Assembly: GCF_019721995.1 (NCBI RefSeq)
Contig: NZ_BLYC01000033.1
Location: 1-34,021, forward strand
Source of the DNA: Bathymodiolus japonicus methanotrophic gill symbiont
GTDB taxonomy: Bacteria; Pseudomonadota; Gammaproteobacteria; Methylococcales; Methylomonadaceae
Length of the DNA: 34,021 nt
Direction: 5' to 3'
Made by a program: the position numbers and the translations under genes. The notes beneath the pieces were generated by a model, which had not been told where the DNA came from, ran no database searches, and worked only from the letters and a program-made list of their open reading frames with translations. Positions 28,428 through 34,021 of the stretch are shown here, one piece after another (position 1 is the first letter of the stretch; each line of letters begins with the position of its first letter).

Positions 28428-29821
28428 ATTTCCGAACAAACAAAAACGACAGAGGGGAAACTGGCTTATAATTTTCGTCCCAACACTAACGGAAACAGTC
28501 AAAAATGGTATCCCTCACTTTTTCAAAGTCAATTGTAGGCCGACTAAAAAAAAATATGGCGACAACTCTCAAGCTAAGTAATATTCGTTTATATCGATTA
28601 ACTCAAGCTCTACTCTGGTTCAGTGAATGCATGGGAATCAAAGAAATAGCACGCCTAATGTGAGTCTGTGAAAAAACCATTATAAATTGGCTGAAAACAT
28701 TCATGCATAAAGGTGTCGGTTGGTTAATAGGGCAACACTATCAAGGACGTGGTCGGAAGTCAAAGTTAACTAAAGACCAGAAAAATAGATTGGTTGAGTT
28801 GATAAAGAAAGGCCCAGAAGACAATGGATTTCATTGTGGAATATGGAATACTGCGATGATTGCCGAGCTTATTTGGTTAAAACTTGAAGTTCGTTATAAA
28901 ACTTGAACTATTTATCAAGCCTAATGAAAAAACTGGGCTTCAGTTATCAAAAAGCTCGTTTTGTGACTGATCGCCAAGAAGAAGAAAAGTACGAGCTTGA
29001 AAGAAAAACGTGGCTGGAAGAAACATTGCCTGCCATTATGGAAAAGGCGGTAGAAGAAAAGAGTGTCGTTTTATTCGGTGATGAGGTGTCATTTGCTATG
29101 TGGGGTTCATTGGCACGAACCTGGGCTCCAATAGGAGAGCAACCCACAGTGAAAACATCAGGGATTCGAAAAGGGTTGAAAATGTTTGGTACGATCGAAC
29201 TCGAAGGAGGGAGTTTTCAATACCGAGAATCATTGGCTTATGAGATAAAACCAAAGTCACTTAGACTTTTAAAAGAAGCTGGGCTGCCTCAAGAATTTTT
29301 AGCTATTCTTAAAAGCTTAAAAAATGAGAAATATCCAACACAGAAGCTTTTTATGGAAGCGATATATTCTATTGCCGACAACGTCTTAATCGAGAGTTAT
29401 AAGCCAATGATATTACAACACGCTGAAACATCTGGGCGTTTTAATGGTGAAAGCTATGTTGAGTTTTTAACACAATTGCTGGCTTATTATAAAGGCAAGA
29501 TTATTCTAATTGAAGATGGTGCCCCGTATCATGGAAGCGGTGTTATTAAGGAATTTAAGTTAGCTAATGTAGATCGTTTGACAGTAGAACGTCTCCCTGC
29601 GTTCTCGCCGGATTTTAATCCGATTGAGAAATTATGGAAAAATACGAAACGCGATTCGACTCATATGAAGTATTTTAAAACTTTTGAAGATCTTCATGAT
29701 TCAGTTGTGCAAACTTTTAACACTTATATGCATGATGCCAGTAAAGTGATTTGTGTTATGCAAAAATTGCGGGAAGATTTCGTTGTTACCGCCTAAGTTT
29801 AAGCGCTCCAAATTTGGAAAT
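28428..29821 (+). mobile_element. IS630-family insertion sequence (about 1394 bp)
   Basis: TA is duplicated at 28426-28427 and 29822-29823, the hallmark of IS630/mariner elements, and ATTTCC...GGAAAT form the outermost inverted repeat. Removing it restores the yihY frame exactly, which fixes the ends. Confidence 0.85.
28556..29796 (+). pseudogene. IS630-family transposase, degraded
   Basis: The frame starts MATTLKLSNIRLYRLTQALL with an HTH region, but has a TGA at 28661-28663 (RLM-stop-VCEKTI), a second TGA at 28904-28906, and a frameshift before LMKKLGFSYQKARF. The C-terminal catalytic part is intact: VLFGDEVSF (first Asp), ILIEDGAPYH (second Asp) and FSPDFNPIEKLWK (Glu). At least two stops and one frameshift make it inactive. 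Confidence 0.88.
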
Positions 29822-30543
29822 TATTTATCTGAGAAACTATATGTACAAACCCAGTTAACGTCTCTTATCAATGCCATCGCAATACCAGGCACAATCCTTG
29901 CATTAAAGCTACTCAGCTATTTGCCGATACTCATTTTATGGGGCTTATTTAGCTTTGTGTTTATTTTTATGCCTAATACTACGGTGAGTTACCGCTCTGG
30001 CTTATTTGCCGGCATTATCTCAGGGACTATCTATTATATAGTGCAGTCTTTATATGTCTCATTACAAATTGGGGTGAGCAGTTATAACGCGATTTATGGT
30101 AGCTTTGCTGCACTACCCTTATTTCTGGTATGGCTGCAGATTACCTGGGTTATTGTATTGATAGGCTCAGAAATATCCTTTTTTCATCAGAACCTTGCTT
30201 TTTATCAATTTAATCAGCATATTAAAAACCTGAACTTCGCATCTAAAGTAACGCTAGCCCAGCAAATTATGCACTCGATTATTGATCGCTTCAAACAAGC
30301 AGGTGCATCTCCCTATTCTGCTGAAGAACTGAGCATACACAATCAACTGCCAATTTCCATTTTACAACCCATCCTATCAGAACTGGTGGATTGTCAGTTA
30401 TTAATCAAAATAGATATACCAGATGACCAGCCTGCTAGCTATCAACCCGCTAGAGATCCCAGCCTGCTTAGTGATGAAATGATTACTGAAGCTTTAGAAA
30501 ATAATGGCGAATCCTATTGCATTGCGCAAAACCAAGTGTGATT

Positions 30544-30803
30544 CAGGCGCGCCATGCTACCTCACGAAATTCCGGGACTCCTGTCGCCGTAATTCGTTCA
30601 CCTACGCAGCGAATAGGAGATGCTCCAGCCGCCCTGCGTCCGCCACAGACTGAGCACAAAGCAGCTCAGTCATGGCTACCACAAATGGCTCTACGGCTAT
30701 TCGGGATAAAATTTTAGCCTCCCTCGCGCGCTATCGCGCACTTCGGATTGGCAAATTTCCCTGCGCCTTCTGGAGACTATCAGCCCGTCCGGGGCTGACA
30801 GCG
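30544..30803 (+). mobile_element. Diverged family-A element, copy A7 (A' type, 260 bp)
   Basis: The first ~80 bases match A1-A6, then the sequence diverges while the fold is kept. Stems: AAATTT 30709-30714 with AAATTT 30753-30758; GCC 30717-30719 with GGC 30750-30752, leaving the same 2-base bulge as in A; GCGCG 30726-30730 with CGCGC 30735-30739; TCAGCCC 30780-30786 with GGGCTGA 30792-30798, followed by CAGCG. It starts two bases after the yihY stop. Confidence 0.8.
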
Positions 30804-30894
30804 TGAGTATATCAATCTCAGCCTATAGGGATGGGGGGGGGTATTCAAGAAGAATGTAACGTCTAGGGCGCTGGTCAATTACTCAGTGCCATTT

Positions 30895-30932
30895 AAGAAA
30901 AATGCCATCCTAAATTTACTCTAGGAAGGCAT
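30895..30932 (-). terminator. Intrinsic terminator of the haemoglobin gene
   Basis: Read on the minus strand, ATGCC-T-TCCTA pairs with TAGGA-T-GGCAT and a T-run follows. It starts about 7 bases past the stop codon. Confidence 0.75.
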
Positions 30933-30938
30933 AAAACT

Positions 30939-31313
30939 TTATTTTCCAAGCACATCCTTTCGCGTGCTTTCTGCAATCGCTGCTGCTTGTCCAATTAGAT
31001 CATCAGGTACGCCTAATTCTTTTAGCGTTGCACCTAAGTGCTCCATAACCGCATCAAAATGTGAACTATCTAAACCCATTTCTACCAAACGTGCATGAAC
31101 GCTGCGCATATCACCACCGGTGTAATTATTCGGTCCACCAAACGCCATGGTAAAAAATGCTTTCTGTTTAGCAATCTGCTCTTCCATATTAGTTTTACTA
31201 AAAAAACGATTAATACGGTGATCGCCTAACACTTTTCGATAAAACAGCTCAACGGCTGCATCAACTGCTGCTTCCCCACCAATTTGATCATATAAACTTG
31301 CTTCTTCGCTCAT
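30939..31313 (-). CDS. Group 1 truncated haemoglobin
   Basis: The 124-residue protein fits the trHbN family: SLYDQIGGEAAVDAAVELFY, Tyr25 (B10 position), FFTMAFGGPNNYTGGDM, and the proximal His73 in MRSVHARL. It binds haem, and group 1 members bind O2 and usually detoxify NO. I chose the ATG at 31313 over the GTG one codon upstream because AGAGG lies 6 bases before it. A terminator follows at 30895-30932. It stands alone with mobile elements on both sides, so no partner gene is suggested. Confidence 0.92.
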   Translation of the reverse strand: MSEEASLYDQIGGEAAVDAAVELFYRKVLGDHRINRFFSKTNMEEQIAKQKAFFTMAFGGPNNYTGGDMRSVHARLVEMGLDSSHFDAVMEHLGATLKELGVPDDLIGQAAAIAESTRKDVLGK

Positions 31314-31415
31314 CACAACCCTCTTTGTTATTGTTATGCTTAAAAAATCAGAACCCTGATAATAACAAGTATGTACTGACTATGCAATTACAGAAAGCAT
31401 AAAAATCACATTAAA

Positions 31416-31539
31416 CTGAAGCTTCCCAATAATTATTTATGGTAAAATTAGAACTATGCTACAACTATATGAAAAAAATAGTCTTTTCATTCGTTTCAAA
31501 TGCTATTGCCTAAGGGGAATTAAGTAGGGGTTTGCTATA
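31416..31539. mobile_element. MITE C, copy 3, right part lost
   Basis: It begins CTGAAGCTTCCCAATAATT and matches the first 120-odd bases of the other MITE C copies. IS4-b copy 2 follows directly after GGTTTGCTATA. The remaining part of the MITE is not found after the IS, so a deletion took it. Confidence 0.85.
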
Positions 31540-31800
31540 ACTCGATGTTCAAGTTTTTGATATTGAGAAGGTAAAATCAGGTATTCTGAGGTTGTTGTAA
31601 TTTTATCGGTGCAAGCCCATGTTAATGAATGCCCAGCCACCTTTATCCAAAGCTATATTGACGATTTAAATGATGCGCTCAATCAGCTAAAACCCGGAGC
31701 CGCTTTGACACGGATTCAAGCCGCTTGGTTGGGCACTTGTTTAACGGGCATACTGCTAATGAACTCTGTTTGCTGGGCTAAGTTTGAGCGAGCAAGCCTT

Positions 31801-32095
31801 TTGGGGAGTCGCTATTTTTGCGAAAGCTTGTTTTGGGCATCCCAGCCCAAGCAAGCAGCAAAAACTTAACGCGACCACTTATGCCTCCGGCGGCCCCGAT
31901 TCGTCCTCGTCACCTCGTCCCGACCCAACAAGGGGTCGGAACATAGGCTCCAAATGACTTGACGCCGTGTCGGATGGCCTTTTATTTTGTCTCCACCTTC
32001 GCTAACGCTCAGACTCCGACAAAATAACGGCCCTACGGCTATCGCGGACTAAAAATCATCACTTCGCTTAGGCTCCGTTTCCCTGATTTTCAGCG
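31801..32095 (+). mobile_element. Family-B structured element, copy B2 (295 bp)
   Basis: TTGGGGAGTCGC to TTTTCAGCG. Copy 1 of the IS reads AGCAAGCCTT|GGAGATTG at the same place, so exactly 295 bases were added with no duplication. Stems include CCGACCC/GGGTCGG, TTATTTTGTC 31982-31991 with GACAAAATAA 32018-32027, and AAAATCA/TGATTTT before the final CAGCG. Confidence 0.93.
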
Positions 32096-33104
32096 GGAGA
32101 TTGCAAAGTAGCCGCATTATCCTGGGTATTTCGTAAAGCAAGTATACCCTGGGACTGTTTGCTACGGGTGAGTGTGGTCTTAGTTTTAAAACGTTATGGC
32201 ATTACTGAAGGTGTGTTGGCCTTTGATGAATCAGACCGAGCACGATCTAAGTCTACAAAACATATTTATAAGGTTTACAAGCAGAAACACAAAGGCTCCG
32301 GCGGGTATGTTAATGGACAAACGATAGTATTATTGCTGCTAGTTACCTCATCCATTACAGTGCCTGTCGGTTTTTTCTTTTATATGCCGGATCCAGCCTT
32401 AAAGCAGTGGGATAAAGAAGATAAACGGTTGAAAAAGAGCGGTATAGCAAAAAAATATCGGCCTATTAAGCCTGAACGTGACAGTGCCTACCCGACCAAA
32501 ACAGAGATTGCATTAGGCTTATTAAAAGAGTTTAAAGTTGCGCATAGCCTGATTAAAATTAAAGGCGTACTGGCTTGATGCGCTGTATGGTGAAAAAGCC
32601 TTTATGGACGAAGCCGCTAAAGAACCTGGAGGCTCGCAGGTGATTAGCCAATTACGTAAAAACCAAAATATTGAATATAGAGGTAGAATAAGGTCAGTCG
32701 AGAGCTACTTTAATTCGATTAACAAAGGCATTGATCAGATAATACGTGTACGTGGCGGCAAAGAGATTAAAGTGACTGTCAGCAGTGCACGATTGAAGGT
32801 GAGTTCTCACAGTAAAAAACGCTTTGTCATTGCCTTAAAATATGACGGTGAAAACGACTATCGCTATTTAGTGGCGACAGACCTGACTTGGCGCACACAA
32901 TATATTATTCAAGCCTATACGTTGAGATGGCTGATTGAGGTTTTCTTTGAGGACTGGAAGCTTTATGAAGGATGGGGGCGTGAGGCCAAACAATTAGATG
33001 AAGAGGGATCAAGCCGTGGCCTGATTCTGAGTCTTTTGTTTGACCATTGCCTTCTCCTTCACCCAGAGCAAATAGCCCGCATTGAAAGCAAACTACCTGA
33101 GTAT

Positions 33105-33399
33105 TTGGGGAGTCGCTATTTTTGCGAAAGCTTGTTTTGGGCATCCCAGCCCAAGCAAGCAGCAAAAACTTAACGCGACCACTTATGCCTCCGGCGGCCC
33201 CGATTCGTCCTCGTCACCTCGTCCCGACCCAACAAGGGGTCGGAACATAGGCTCCAAATGACTTGACGCCGTGTCGGATGGCCTTTTATTTTGTCTCCAC
33301 CTTCGCTAACGCTCAGACTCCGACAAAATAACGGCCCTACGGCTATCGCGGACTAAAAATCATCACTTCGCTTAGGCTCCGTTTCCCTGATTTTCAGCG
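33105..33399 (+). mobile_element. Family-B structured element, copy B3 (295 bp)
   Basis: Nearly identical to B2. Copy 1 of the IS reads GCGTAT|ACCGTAGG here, so again exactly 295 bases were added without duplication. The transposase frame runs on into the element and stops at 33171-33173. Confidence 0.93.
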
Positions 33400-33694
33400 A
33401 CCGTAGGAAGCTTACAGCGCAAGTCTCAAATGGATGTACTGCTTGAGTTCATCACGTCATTGCTAGAGTTTCCAGATCCTGGTGATAAGCTGAAAGAGTT
33501 AGGTGAATTAATAAAGGATGTGTTTCAACTGATGCCATCAGGAAAACATATGATTGGCAGAGATTTAGGGCGCTTAGAGCCAACAGCATCATTAAAGTAT
33601 TGTTCTGCTGGGTGAAGGTAAGAGTTTGATGGCAATGGGATGGAAAAACTTGAACATCGAGTGATACGCACGTCATATTAGTGTCTAAAGATCA

Positions 33695-34021
33695 TCAGTG
33701 TTCCCCTATCAATTGAGGCCGTGAAACTAACCTCGCCACAAGAGAGCTCATAAAGCACTGTAAAGACATTCCTGTTATTATTGCGTTTTGAACTGCTCGA
33801 ATGGTATACGAGCTGATACGAGATATTCTTGCCTGGAAAAATAATGGATTCACAAAACGATCTCGTTTTTGGGCCTGTTGCTGCCTTATCTCCAGAGCCT
33901 CGCTATATTTTTTATCCGATGGATGAATCAATTCTGGCTCTTGTGTTTTTGAAATCTCTTCAAACACGCGCATTAAATTATAGCTCATTGCAGTCAGGCG
34001 CATTTGATTTTCAAGTGAGCG
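33695..34021 (-). CDS. DDE transposase C-terminal part (continues past the window end)
   Basis: The frame is open to the last base (SLENQMRLTAMSYNLMR) and ends RPQLIGEH with TGA at 33695-33697. About 108 residues are visible, rich in Arg and Gln, without the catalytic core. The MRLTAMSYNL start resembles the end of IS4-like transposases, but I am not sure of the family. The 3617-3701 remnant is the end of the same type of element. Confidence 0.65.
   Translation of the reverse strand, partial: RSLENQMRLTAMSYNLMRVFEEISKTQEPELIHPSDKKYSEALEIRQQQAQKRDRFVNPLFFQARISRISSYTIRAVQNAIITGMSLQCFMSSLVARLVSRPQLIGEH

Larger units (their letters stand above)
27862..30541 (+). pseudogene. YihY/BrkB-family membrane protein gene split by an IS630-type element
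   Basis: Piece 1 (27862-28427) includes NGALRASALTLYSLLSIVPVIAMLFG, the start of the BrkB (PF03631) domain. Piece 2 (29824-30541) includes SYRSGLFAGIISGTIYYIVQ and LPLFLVWLQITWVIVLIGSE, then a C-terminal winged-helix-like extension. Removing the IS and one copy of its TA duplication gives one frame of 427 residues reading SIYRLSENYLSEKLY across the join. The family has six membrane helices and no firm function, though some were misnamed RNase BN. Here the protein is cut after about 188 residues. Element A7 begins two bases after the stop. Confidence 0.9.
31619..33615 (+). pseudogene. IS4-b transposase, frameshifted and split twice
   Basis: Compared with copy 1, one C is missing in the ATGCCC(C)AGCC run near the start, and one T is added in GGCT(T)GATGCGCTG near 32575, the VLADALYG catalytic region. 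Elements B2 and B3 split it at 31801 and 33105. YTLRWLIEVFFEDWK, with the catalytic Glu, is kept. It retains the middle part that copy 1 lacks, so the two copies together show the full gene. Confidence 0.85.
31540..33662 (+). mobile_element. IS4-b, copy 2, carrying elements B2 and B3
   Basis: The ends ACTCGATGTTCAAG and CTTGAACATCGAGT match copy 1. Removing the two 295-base B elements gives 1533 bases. The flanks (GCTATA and GATACG) show no duplication, so sequence next to one end was lost or rearranged. Confidence 0.88.

Noticed and set aside
30833-30841. Run of nine G residues downstream of A7
   Set aside because: No gene or promoter element spans it, so phase variation is not supported; it may be a slippage tract or sequencing artefact.

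Overview
The window reads as chromosome of an AT-rich gammaproteobacterium. Evidence: a Na+-NQR operon with its maturation genes, an EF-P/EpmA/EpmB set, BamA, UvrD, a GlnK-type PII protein and sigma-54 promoters. Gene content and intergenic repeats would fit a Methylococcales-like methanotroph, but no one-carbon gene is present, so that placement is inference. The load of insertion sequences, MITEs and broken genes suggests a genome in active decay or rearrangement, for example a symbiont.

Layout. 1-594: end of an IS4-type element. 672-3559: glnK (minus) and a beta-barrel porin (plus), each with a good sigma-54 -24/-12 promoter and an NtrC-like palindrome; between them lie one element of family A and two 165-bp palindromes. 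3617-4440: two transposase remnants. 4468-6299: a bile-acid:Na+ symporter gene split by four mobile insertions. 6318-9520: a short-chain dehydrogenase and bamA. 9730-12381: epmA and efp, divergent from epmB. 12729-13202: a conserved hypothetical gene. 13396-21697: nqrABCDEF-apbE-nqrM and a CBS-domain gene, all minus strand. 22001-23579: an IS4-type element at the uvrD stop codon. 23579-25744: uvrD. 25899-27019: an IS30-type element. 27366-30541: a DUF2892 gene and a yihY gene split by an IS630-type element. 30939-31313: a truncated haemoglobin. 31416-34021: a pile-up of MITE, IS4 copy, two family-B elements and a further transposase.

How genes work together. NqrA-F form the Na+-pumping NADH:quinone oxidoreductase; ApbE attaches the covalent FMNs of NqrB and NqrC, and NqrM is needed to mature the NqrD/NqrE iron centre. 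EpmB makes (R)-beta-lysine and EpmA attaches it to Lys34 of EF-P. GlnK and the porin look like one nitrogen-limitation regulon.

Most unusual content: ten copies of short (260-295 bp) elements without a credible gene (seven family A, three family B). They insert precisely with no target duplication, all lie in the same orientation, end in a hairpin followed by CAGCG, and have stems whose two arms change together between variants. Comparison of interrupted and uninterrupted IS copies and genes in this window fixes their ends to the base. No transposase for them is visible here.
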